Source: an uncultured Clostridia bacterium
Lineage (GTDB): Bacteria; Bacillota; Clostridia; TANB77; UBA1234
Direction of reading: 5' to 3'
DNA: 14,190 bases
NCBI GenBank assembly: GCA_947624765.1
Contig: CANQLS010000012.1
Location: 1 to 14,190, forward strand
The position numbers and the translations under genes were made by a program. The notes below the pieces were generated by a model. It searched no databases and was not told where the DNA came from. It was given only the letters and a program-made list of their open reading frames with translations. Position 1 is the first letter of the stretch. Each line of letters opens with the position of its first letter. Positions 6,842-13,932 of the stretch are shown here, piece after piece.

Positions 6842-7294
6842 ATGAATAAGAAAAAATATTTATGGATAATTGGAATATTACTTGTTTTTATTTTTCTAGT
6901 AGGAATTGACTTTGTATTAAAAGACATCTGGCAAAAGGATATACAAGAAGACGATCCAAACGAATTCATAAAAACACAACAAAACGGTGAACGTGAAAAT
7001 ATTAGTGAAAAAATAAAAAATGCAAAGTTTGAAATTGAAGGATTAGAATTTACTAATATTAAATTAAGTGAATTAGCAGGGAAAACTAATTTAACAGTAG
7101 ATGTTTATAATGGCAATTCAGAAAGTAAAGGCGATATTGAACTAAGAAATATTTTATTAGATAAAAATGGAAATGTTATCTTAGAGATGGGAAGTTATAT
7201 TGGAAATATCGAACCAGGTCAAACAGTTCAAATAAGTTCATCTGCTACTTTAGATTATGCTAACGCATATGATATTTTAATTGAGAAAAAATAA
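6842..7294 (+). CDS. Membrane-anchored protein with FxLYD/Ig-like extracellular domain
   Basis: 150 residues. A basic MNKKKY start is followed by one strong membrane segment (about residues 7-26, WIIGILLVFIFLVGIDFVL). There is no Cys lipobox, so it is probably a signal anchor with the rest outside the cell. A charged stretch leads to a beta-rich domain (about 60-148): FEIEGLEFTNIKLSE, TNLTVDVYNGNSESKGDIEL, ILLDKNGNVILEMGSYIGNI, EPGQTVQISSSATLD. The layout (a strand naming the quantity, an N-x-S break, LLDKNGNV, then EPGQT) fits FxLYD-type Ig-like domains of Firmicutes surface proteins. It is 31 bases upstream of the pilin-like surface protein gene and shares its promoter, so the two may act together, for example in anchoring or assembly. 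That partnership is inferred from position only. Confidence 0.85.
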   Translation: MNKKKYLWIIGILLVFIFLVGIDFVLKDIWQKDIQEDDPNEFIKTQQNGERENISEKIKNAKFEIEGLEFTNIKLSELAGKTNLTVDVYNGNSESKGDIELRNILLDKNGNVILEMGSYIGNIEPGQTVQISSSATLDYANAYDILIEKK

Positions 7295-7325
7295 AATTAT
7301 ATCCAAAAAGTAAGGAGAAGGAAAT

Positions 7326-9716
7326 ATGAAAAAAAATAACACAGGTATCTCTATGATATCACTTATCGTTATAATTGTTTCCGTTATCATTCTTTCAGCA
7401 GTAGCAATAACGGCAGGTTATCATTACATAGAAGAAAGTCAAAGATCGGAAAGAACGGTATTAACCACGATTATTGCAGAAGCGGCATATCGTAGACAAA
7501 ATGATTATAATTTAGATTTTAGAAATTATTATGAAGGATACATAGTTCCAGATGAGGAACAAATTAATACAGATAATTTTAGAAATTTACCAGAAAACTT
7601 TGAAGAAGAAAAATCTAAAATTGATGAAGAATTAAACGGAGTAGCTCCAGTTTGGTTTATATTAGATGGTGAAAGTGCATTAAGTTTAGGAGTACAGGAA
7701 ACATCAAAATATCAAAAATATATTACTGAAAAAGTATTAGATGTTGAAGAGGAAGAAGGCAAATACGTTCCTGTAGCTTTAGTAGAATATGTAACTGGTA
7801 GAGCATATTTGGTAGAAATGAATACACTTTTTAAATCGGAAATAAAAGGTCCAGGAGATCATAATCATGTATGGTTATCAGCAACTTGTACAGAAAACGC
7901 AAAATGTGAAATATGTGGAGAAGAGCGACCAAACACAGCATTAGGACATGATATTATTCCTAGAACTTGTACAGAGCCAGAAAAATGTAAACGATGTGGA
8001 GAAGAATTCTTACCAGCAATGGGACATAACTTCACGAATGCTCCTTGGAAATATAATGGAGATAGGCATTGGCATGAATGTCAAAACGGATGCGGAACTT
8101 TGAGTGATGATGAAGAGCATTCAAAAAATTATATTAGTATTATTGAAAATGGAAAAGCAGATGATTATTATCACATAGAGGAATGTTATGTATGTGGTTA
8201 TGAATCTAGCAAAATATCACATAATATAGAAATAGAGATTCTTTCAAGTACACAACATAGAAGATATTGTACAGAATGCGATTACTCAGTAATTCATGAA
8301 CATGGAGATTTAGATTGGCAACACAATGAAGCCGAACACTGGAAAAATTGTGAAGTTTGTGGAGAGATATTAAAAGATAAGCATATAGATGAAGACAATG
8401 ACCATAATTGTGATGTGTGTGGTAGGTCATTAGATAATAAGCCACCAAAAGAATTTGATACAGGTGATATTGAAATAATTAGTAAAACAACACATCAAAT
8501 TCAAGTATCTGCTAAAACAGAAGATACTGCTGGTGGATTTGGTATGGGTTCATATGAATTCAGCATAGATGATGGATTAACTTATTATACTGTACCAGTA
8601 AGTGGTGATTCGGAAGCTGGCGTATATCAATTTAATAATTTAATACATAATCATGAATATACAATAAAGGTTAGAGCAAAAGATAAAACAGGTAATTTCA
8701 TAGAGGGAAGCATCGCTGTAAGCACATATCAAGTTCCAGATGAATTTGTAGTTACAACACAAACGCCAGAAACTATTACGAGAGATAAAGTAACAGTAAC
8801 ATTACAATTACCAACTACAATTACATTACCACAAAAAGCAATAGACGAATTAAAAGTAGTTTATAAAATACAAGGTAAACATGCTAATTGGCAAGACTAT
8901 ACTGAGGATATCGTAATAGAAAATGAAGAAACTACAACTATTAATGCAAAGATAATAGATAAGAGAGAGCCTGAAGGAAATAGTAGTAATATAGTAAAAA
9001 CAATAAATATAACTAATATAGATAAAACTGCACCAAGCATTACAATTACTGGAGTCGATAGTACTACAACAAAAGCTCAACATTTGGCAATTGTTAGAAT
9101 ACAAGATAGTTTGGCAGGAATTGAAAAAGATAGTGTAGTATATTATGCATGGTCTGAAGAAAAAACAGAACCATCAGAATATACAGAATATGCAACTGTA
9201 CAAGAAACAGGTAATGATGTAACAATATCAATAAAAACACCAAGTGGAGTACAAGGAACTTATTATTTATGGATTAGAAAAGGCGTAGAAGATGCAGTTG
9301 GAAATGCTACAGAAGAATCTGTAAGAAGTGAAATGTATTTTGTAGTAGATGATGTTGCACCACAATTAACTACGAGAACTATGCGAAATTCAGATCCTGA
9401 TGCAATTGATGAATTATATGTTAAGACAGATTCTACTATTACTGTAACAATAAAATCAAACAAAAGATTATCGCAAGGTCCTTTAGTAACAATAGACGGT
9501 AAAAAAGAAGTACGAGCAACCTCAACAGATAGTGTAAATTGGGTTGCAACAATACCAGTAGATACAACACTTACTGAAGGAAAGCTTACTAATGTAAAAT
9601 TCAGTGATTATACTAGTGAGGCAGGACTAGAAGGAGAAGAATACACAACAACAACAGACGACAAATATATTACATATGACAAAACATTACCACAAATGGA
9701 ATATATGAATAAATAA
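7326..9716 (+). CDS. Large surface protein: pilin-like N-terminus, Cys-rich repeats, Ig/FnIII-like domains
   Basis: 796 residues. Residues 1-31 (MKKNNTG then ISMISLIVIIVSVIILSAVA) look like a class III (prepilin-type) leader: a short basic leader, a Gly7 cleavage site and a long hydrophobic helix. The Glu at mature position 5 of true pilins is Ser here, as in a common clostridial pilin-like group. Residues 32-175 contain a PVWFILDGESALSLGV and GKYVPVALVEYVTGRAYLVE region typical of those proteins. Residues 178-368 hold about seven Cys pairs, most of them CxxC (194/197, 221/224, 287/290, 315/318, 342/345, 362/365), with His-Trp-x-x-Cys patterns suggesting zinc knuckles. From about 378 to the end come Ig/FnIII-like modules with repeated phrases (KTAPSITITGVD, DDVAPQLTT). 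There is no LPxTG motif or C-terminal anchor. The ribosome site GGAGAAGG precedes ATG. It is probably displayed outside the cell. The role, perhaps adhesion, is inferred. Confidence 0.88.
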   Translation: MKKNNTGISMISLIVIIVSVIILSAVAITAGYHYIEESQRSERTVLTTIIAEAAYRRQNDYNLDFRNYYEGYIVPDEEQINTDNFRNLPENFEEEKSKIDEELNGVAPVWFILDGESALSLGVQETSKYQKYITEKVLDVEEEEGKYVPVALVEYVTGRAYLVEMNTLFKSEIKGPGDHNHVWLSATCTENAKCEICGEERPNTALGHDIIPRTCTEPEKCKRCGEEFLPAMGHNFTNAPWKYNGDRHWHECQNGCGTLSDDEEHSKNYISIIENGKADDYYHIEECYVCGYESSKISHNIEIEILSSTQHRRYCTECDYSVIHEHGDLDWQHNEAEHWKNCEVCGEILKDKHIDEDNDHNCDVCGRSLDNKPPKEFDTGDIEIISKTTHQIQVSAKTEDTAGGFGMGSYEFSIDDGLTYYTVPVSGDSEAGVYQFNNLIHNHEYTIKVRAKDKTGNFIEGSIAVSTYQVPDEFVVTTQTPETITRDKVTVTLQLPTTITLPQKAIDELKVVYKIQGKHANWQDYTEDIVIENEETTTINAKIIDKREPEGNSSNIVKTINITNIDKTAPSITITGVDSTTTKAQHLAIVRIQDSLAGIEKDSVVYYAWSEEKTEPSEYTEYATVQETGNDVTISIKTPSGVQGTYYLWIRKGVEDAVGNATEESVRSEMYFVVDDVAPQLTTRTMRNSDPDAIDELYVKTDSTITVTIKSNKRLSQGPLVTIDGKKEVRATSTDSVNWVATIPVDTTLTEGKLTNVKFSDYTSEAGLEGEEYTTTTDDKYITYDKTLPQMEYMNK

Positions 9717-9749
9717 AAAAATTGTTGTGGTACATTGAAATGAAAGAGA

Positions 9750-9780
9750 ATGTAGCGGTGACCAATGGCCACCGCTACAT
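9750..9780. repeat. GC-rich hairpin repeat, copy A (likely bidirectional terminator)
   Basis: ATGTAGCGGTG (9750-9760) pairs over 11 bases with CACCGCTACAT (9770-9780). Inside, one A/C mismatch is followed by two more C-G pairs and an AAT loop. It is GC-rich in AT-rich surroundings and lies exactly between the stop of the surface protein gene and the stop of yhbY, so it may terminate both. The same repeat occurs at 12282-12308. Confidence 0.8.
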
Positions 9781-10068
9781 TTACTTTAAATTAATTTTAG
9801 GATTTTTAAGACTTGGTTTGTAAAGTGTTAATTTATTTCCAACTATTTGCACAATTTGTGAAGAAGTTTTTTCTTCAATTTCTCTAGCTACATTTTCTTT
9901 GCTATCAGGAATAGTGTTTAGCAAATTAATTTTAATTAATTCCCTTGCTTCCAATGCATCCATTAAATCTTTAACTAATACATCAGTAACACCATTTTTT
10001 CCAACTTGAAAAATAGGCTCTAATACTTGTGCTAATTTTCTTAAATATGCTCTTTGTTTTGGCGTCAT
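9781..10068 (-). CDS. yhbY: YhbY-family CRM-domain RNA-binding protein
   Basis: 95 residues, the usual size. CRM-domain proteins of the YhbY/YqeI type bind pre-50S ribosomal particles and help large-subunit assembly. Diagnostic blocks: MTPKQRAYLRKLAQVLEPIF, then QVGKNGVT (the GKxG loop), LVKDLMDALEARELIKINLL, and a closing IVQIVGNKLTLYKPS strand pair. The start at 10068 has GGAGATTGA upstream (10083-10075), which overlaps the last codons of the preceding EVE-McrB gene. Only 6 bases separate the two genes, so they form one transcript from the promoter at 11359-11387. The 3' end abuts the hairpin at 9750-9780. The family is secure. Pairing with a restriction-like GTPase is unusual to me. Confidence 0.93.
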   Translation of the reverse strand: MTPKQRAYLRKLAQVLEPIFQVGKNGVTDVLVKDLMDALEARELIKINLLNTIPDSKENVAREIEEKTSSQIVQIVGNKLTLYKPSLKNPKINLK

Positions 10069-10074
10069 ATCAAT

Positions 10075-11331
10075 TCAATCTCCTTTTATAACATTTTCTA
10101 ATTCTGTTGTAATTTGATTAGACTTTGCTTCATCATTATAAAAATAATCTTGCATTAAAGGTATAATATTATACTTCACAGTCATTTTTAATTCTTGAGG
10201 CGACTGCTTCTCACAGAAAAAACAATGTCCAATTTTATTTGAATCACTAAGAGTAGAATTAATCTCTTTTACTTTATTTACAACTCTTGATAATAAAGCA
10301 TCTTTTTCATAAAAATCAATAAATTTCTTATTATCATAAATAGGTTTTACAGTATAAAAAGCAAATCGTCTTCTTAAAGCATAATCACTAATAGCATATT
10401 CGTGATCACTCATATTCATAGTTCCAATTATATAAAGATTTTCCGGAACAAAAAAGCGTTCCTTTGAGCATGAAAGCTCTATATAATGCTTTTTACCACG
10501 TTTATCTGGATCAATTAGCATAAAAGATTCTCCAAAAATTTTAGTAATATTACCACGGTTAATTTCATCAATAATAACAAAATATTTATGAGTAGGATCA
10601 TTTGCCGCTTTAGCACAATGAATTTTAAAACAACCTCTACGAAATTTGTAAATACCAATTCCATCTGGTCTGTAGCCTTCCAAAAACTCATCTGTAGAAT
10701 AACTTTCATGAAATTGAATATTTAAAATCTTATCATCATCTTTTTCTCCCATAATAGCATAAGCAATTTTATTAGAAATAAACGTTTTTCCAACACCTGG
10801 AGCACCTTGCAAAATAACATTTTTTCGTGATTCAATCAATGCTTTCAATTCGTCAAATTCATCTTCCTCAAAAAACACTTCCGACAAAAAAGATTCCTTT
10901 GTATAAGGAACATAAGGCCTATATCGTTTCTGAGGGTTATATTCTCGAATAACTACCATAATTGCATCATATTCGCTTTTTGAAAGCTTAAAAAATGAAC
11001 CTTGCTGATTTCTGAAAGCTTCAATATTTACAATTTCACGATTTTCCTCAATTGCATAACGTGGGATTGGTTCGGCAAATCCTTCTACCTTCTTGAATTT
11101 AATAGTATTATCAGAAAGCTTCTGATAAACTTCTCCAATACCAATAATTTCATTCGTTTGTCCAACTTCATAAATAATAACAGTTTCGCCTTCGTTTGCC
11201 TCTTCAAAGTTGTGTGAAAGTTTTATTAATGAACCATCTTCGTTAAGCGTAGAATATTCAAAAACATCATCTATATCTAATTCTTTAAATCTAATCTTTT
11301 TAGGATTAACATTTAGCCACCAATAATACAT
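10075..11331 (-). CDS. EVE-domain McrB-like AAA+ GTPase (no McrC partner seen)
   Basis: 418 residues. Residues 1-70 (MYYWWLNVNPKKIRF, EGETVIIYEV, IIGIGEVYQ) match EVE domains, PUA/YTH-like folds that bind modified bases in DNA or RNA. Residues about 150-400 form an McrB-type AAA+ motor: Walker A GAPGVGKT (176-183), Walker B FVIIDEINRGN (251-261), the McrB signature as MNMSD (305-309) followed by HEYAISDYALRRRFAF, with the Arg finger-like triplet at 320-322. McrB motors power the McrC nuclease in modification-dependent restriction, which cuts DNA carrying modified cytosine. Here the family's usual DRS after MNxx reads DHE. No mcrC lies next to it; the downstream gene is yhbY. Start at 11331, with a modest AGTAGG ribosome site 8-10 bases upstream. 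It may work with a distant McrC or have a different role, for example on RNA given its neighbour. Confidence 0.92.
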   Translation of the reverse strand: MYYWWLNVNPKKIRFKELDIDDVFEYSTLNEDGSLIKLSHNFEEANEGETVIIYEVGQTNEIIGIGEVYQKLSDNTIKFKKVEGFAEPIPRYAIEENREIVNIEAFRNQQGSFFKLSKSEYDAIMVVIREYNPQKRYRPYVPYTKESFLSEVFFEEDEFDELKALIESRKNVILQGAPGVGKTFISNKIAYAIMGEKDDDKILNIQFHESYSTDEFLEGYRPDGIGIYKFRRGCFKIHCAKAANDPTHKYFVIIDEINRGNITKIFGESFMLIDPDKRGKKHYIELSCSKERFFVPENLYIIGTMNMSDHEYAISDYALRRRFAFYTVKPIYDNKKFIDFYEKDALLSRVVNKVKEINSTLSDSNKIGHCFFCEKQSPQELKMTVKYNIIPLMQDYFYNDEAKSNQITTELENVIKGD

Positions 11332-11358
11332 TTTAAAACCTACTTTCTCTGAAACTGC

Positions 11359-11387
11359 ATTATATCACAAAATCTGTAAGAAATCAA
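11359..11387 (-). promoter_or_regulatory. Promoter of the EVE-McrB/yhbY operon
   Basis: Read leftwards, TTGATT (11387-11382), 17 bases, then TATAAT (11364-11359), with TGA directly before it forming an extended -10. A start near 11352 gives a leader of about 20 bases. Confidence 0.75.
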
Positions 11388-11417
11388 AAATATATAGAAT
11401 TTTCGACAAAATTATGC

Positions 11418-11423
11418 TATAAT
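11418..11423 (+). promoter_or_regulatory. Extended -10 promoter for the YwaF-like gene
   Basis: TGC then TATAAT (11418-11423): a perfect -10 with the TGN extension, and no good -35 at 17 bases. It is divergent from the EVE-McrB promoter, with the two -10 boxes 53 bases apart. Confidence 0.6.
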
Positions 11424-11479
11424 CGATATTGTGATTAATAATTAATATAATTTTTAATCTTTAAGATAGATAGAAAGAG

Positions 11480-12277
11480 ATGAGAAAAATGTTTTCTAAG
11501 ATGGGCGAATATCAGGCTTGTGGAATATTTACAATAGAACATTTTATTTTAATTGCACTTACAGTAATGGGGATAGCTATTTCACTAAAGAAAGCGGAAA
11601 ACAAAACTAAAAAAGAAGTTCATCAAATAATAATGCAAGTAACAATAATCATGTGCATATTAGAAATTATAAAGATAATTTTTAACATACATCAAAATTC
11701 ATTAAAAGCAGTAAATACATATTTGCCACTATATTATTGTAGTATGCTATTATATGCTGGAATTTTTAGTTCATTTGCGAAAGGCACATTAAAAAGAGTG
11801 GGAGATGTATTTCTAGCAACTGGCTCTATAGTAGGCGGAATAGTATTTATTATATATCCATCTACATCATTACCAATGTATCCATTTTTCCATTTTTTAA
11901 GCATACATAGCTTTCTATTTCATGGTTCAATGGTATATTTAGGAATATTAGTTAATAAAACACGATATATAGAATTAAAGCAAGATGATATCAAATATTT
12001 TGCAGGTTTAATATTAAGTATAAGTGCGATAGCATTAATTGTAAACAATTTTACTGGTGGAAATTTGATGTTTATATCTAATAACTTTCCAGGAACTCCA
12101 ATTGAGATTATTTATAAAATAACAAATGGTGGTATATTATTTACAGTAACAATGGTTGCATTACAAATGATAATACCTTTTTATGTTCCTTATTATATAA
12201 TAAAACGAATACATGAAGAAAAAGACAAAAACGATGATATCACAGTACCTAAAGTTTTAGTAAAAATTGAAAAATAA
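11480..12277 (+). CDS. YwaF/TMEM164-family integral membrane protein
   Basis: 265 residues with about six membrane helices. The pattern fits the TP0381/YwaF family (TIGR02206-type), related to eukaryotic TMEM164: FTIEHFILIALTVM at the start, the LPLYYCSMLLYAGIF signature (residues 82-96, Cys87), GGIVFIIYP, then FFHFLSIHSFLFHGSMVYLG (His143, His148). A reported cysteine-dependent acyltransferase activity of human TMEM164 makes Cys87 and the His pair candidate functional residues, but bacterial members are uncharacterised and this is inference. The Lys/Glu-rich C-terminal tail is probably cytoplasmic. The start is uncertain: ATG at 11480 has only a weak AGAAAG upstream, and ATG at 11489 (three codons later) is about equally plausible. 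It ends 4 bases before the GC-rich hairpin at 12282. Confidence 0.88.
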   Translation: MRKMFSKMGEYQACGIFTIEHFILIALTVMGIAISLKKAENKTKKEVHQIIMQVTIIMCILEIIKIIFNIHQNSLKAVNTYLPLYYCSMLLYAGIFSSFAKGTLKRVGDVFLATGSIVGGIVFIIYPSTSLPMYPFFHFLSIHSFLFHGSMVYLGILVNKTRYIELKQDDIKYFAGLILSISAIALIVNNFTGGNLMFISNNFPGTPIEIIYKITNGGILFTVTMVALQMIIPFYVPYYIIKRIHEEKDKNDDITVPKVLVKIEK

Positions 12278-12281
12278 TAAT

Positions 12282-12308
12282 GTAGCGGTGGTCATTGACC
12301 ACCGCTAC
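12282..12308. repeat. GC-rich hairpin repeat, copy B
   Basis: GTAGCGGTGGTC (12282-12293), loop ATT, then GACCACCGCTAC (12297-12308): a perfect 12-bp stem. It is the same repeat as 9750-9780, but the inner three pairs differ and still pair. It sits just after the stop of the YwaF-like gene and could serve as its terminator, although no long T-run follows on the plus strand. Confidence 0.8.
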
Positions 12309-12358
12309 GCCTATATTTACATGGCTTTTCAGTATTATTTGATGTAAAATCTACAAGC

Positions 12359-12442
12359 AAAAATCGCGATTTCGTGTAAAAACAGCAATATAAAAATCGC
12401 GATTTCGTGTAAAAATGCCATTGAAAAAATCGCGATTTCGTG
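12359..12442. repeat. Three palindromic direct repeats with exact 33-base period
   Basis: AAATCGCGATTTCGTG occurs at 12361, 12394 and 12427, each 33 bases apart. The first two continue with TAAAAA. The core AAATCGCGATTT is a perfect 12-base palindrome, and all copies have extra A's upstream. The intervening ~11 bases differ between copies. Thirty-three bases is close to three helical turns, so proteins bound at the three sites would lie on one DNA face. The third core fills the spacer of the promoter at 12421-12449. These look like operator sites or iterons controlling the ATPase gene. The spacers are far too short for a CRISPR array. Confidence 0.85.
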
Positions 12443-12449
12443 ATATAAT
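12421..12449 (+). promoter_or_regulatory. Promoter of the ATPase/DUF4143 gene with built-in palindrome
   Basis: TTGAAA (12421-12426), exactly 17 bases, then TATAAT (12444-12449), with TGA before it as an extended -10. The spacer begins with the palindrome AAATCGCGATTT (12427-12438), so a protein bound there would block RNA polymerase. A start near 12456 gives a leader of about 53 bases. Confidence 0.8.
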
Positions 12450-12508
12450 AATACATAATAAATATTAATTTCATTAAAAATATAATACAGAAAGGAGTTC
12501 ATTGTGCT

Positions 12509-13862
12509 ATGAAGAGAAAAATATATCAAAAATTATTAGAATGGAAAGAAAATAGTAATGGAAAAACTGCTTTATTAATCGATGGTGCTAGACGTGTTGG
12601 AAAAAGCTATATTGCAGAAAATTTTGCACGAGAAAATTATAAAACATATATTCTAATAGATTTTAATAGAGTTTCTAATGAAATAAAAGAAATGTTCGAA
12701 TATTATTTAAATGATTTAGACAATTTGTTTTTATATTTATCAAATTATTTCAATGTAACTTTATATGAACGTAATAGTTTAATAATTTTTGATGAAGTAC
12801 AATTATATCCTAAAGCACGTTCTGCCATTAAATATTTAGTTGAAGATGGAAGATATGATTATATAGAAACAGGCTCGTTAATGTCAATTAAAAAGAATGT
12901 AAAAGATATTTTGATACCATCTGAGGAACAACACATAGAATTACACCCAATGGATTTCGAAGAATTTTTATGGGCTATGCGGTGCAGATAATTTAATGGA
13001 TTTAATTAGAAAGTGTTACGACGAGCATAAACCATTAGGTCAAGCTATGCACAGAAAAATCATGGATTATTTTAGACAATACATGATTGTTGGAGGAATG
13101 CCACAAGCAGTTGAAGAATATAAAACACATAAAGATTTTAAGAAAGTGGACCAAATCAAAAGAAATATTTTAGATTTATATAGGCAAGATATAGGAAAAC
13201 ATGCAGAAGAATATAATTTGAAAGTAGAAAGTATATTTGATGAAATACCTGCACAATTGCAAAAACACGAAAAAAAATTTAAATTATCTTCTATTAATAA
13301 AGAAGCAAGATTTAGAGATTATGAAGGAGCTATGTTTTGGTTGAAAGATGCAATGATAATAAATCCATGTTATAATTCGAGTGAACCAAGCATAGGATTA
13401 AAATTAAATACAGATTTCATGACTTTAAAATGTTATATGGCAGATACAGGGCTATTAATATCACATTCATTTGATGAAAATGGTCTTGTTACAGAAGAAG
13501 TGTATAAAAAAATTTTATTTGATAAATTAGAATTTAATGAAGGAATGATTATTGAAAATATAGTTGCACAAATGTTAGTCGCTTCTGGACATAAATTATA
13601 TTTTTATTCTAATCCATCTAAAAATAATAAATTAGATAGAATGGAAATTGACTTCTTAATTGCTAAATCTAAAATTAGTTCTAGACATAATATTTCACCT
13701 ATAGAGGTAAAATCAGGCAAAAATTATACATTAACTTCTATTAAAAAATTTATTAAAAAATATAAAGAACAACTATATATTCCTTATGTTATTCATACTG
13801 GAGATTATAAAGAAGAAGATGGAATTGTTTATTTACCAATTTATATGACTCCATTATTATAA
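12509..13862 (+). pseudogene. AAA ATPase with C-terminal DUF4143/nuclease-like domain, broken by a one-base frameshift
   Basis: The first reading frame (12509-12991, 160 residues) holds an ATPase core: Walker A GARRVGKS (26-33), Walker B LIIFDE (91-96), and an ETGSLMS sensor-like motif. It runs out of frame after DFEEFLWAM. A second frame (12996-13862) resumes MDLIRKCYDEHKPLGQAMHR, then YMIVGGMPQAV, and ends in a DUF4143-like region with IDFLI and PIEVKSGK, resembling a PD-(D/E)xK nuclease core. Removing one base, the C at 12980, gives WAMGADNLMDLIRK and joins both parts into 450 residues, the usual family length. No slippery site or ribosome site supports programmed shifting or separate translation, so it is either a recent pseudogene or a sequencing/assembly error. 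GGAG lies 11 bases before ATG, a long spacing. The family is widespread and poorly characterised, often suspected of mobile-element or defence roles. Confidence 0.88.
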
Positions 13863-13900
13863 CAAATATCCTTATATTAGAGTATAATTTACTTATGTAT

Positions 13901-13932
13901 AAAAAATGAAAATCCGAAGATTTTCATTTTTT
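13901..13932. terminator. Bidirectional hairpin terminator
   Basis: AAAAAATGAAAATC (13901-13914), loop CGAA, then GATTTTCATTTTTT (13919-13932): a perfect 14-bp stem with an A-run on one side and a T-run on the other, so it can end transcripts in both directions. It lies between two convergent genes, and the stop codon of the leftward gene (13926-13924) is inside the stem. Confidence 0.88.

Noticed and set aside
7860..8430. Zinc-finger DNA-binding function for the CxxC region
   Set aside because: The Cys pairs lie in a protein with a membrane-type leader and Ig-like modules, which points to the cell surface.
12359..12442. CRISPR-like array of three repeats
   Set aside because: Spacers are only about 9-11 bases, there are only three units, no cas genes are present, and the last unit is inside a promoter.
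12292..12529. Leftward reading frames of 60 and 64 residues
   Set aside because: Their TKSRF- or HEIAIF-type repeats are simply translations of the 33-base DNA repeat, and they cover a promoter and a hairpin.
12996..13862. A separate functional gene starting at 12996
   Set aside because: No ribosome site precedes it, and its N-terminus continues the upstream ATPase after removal of one base.
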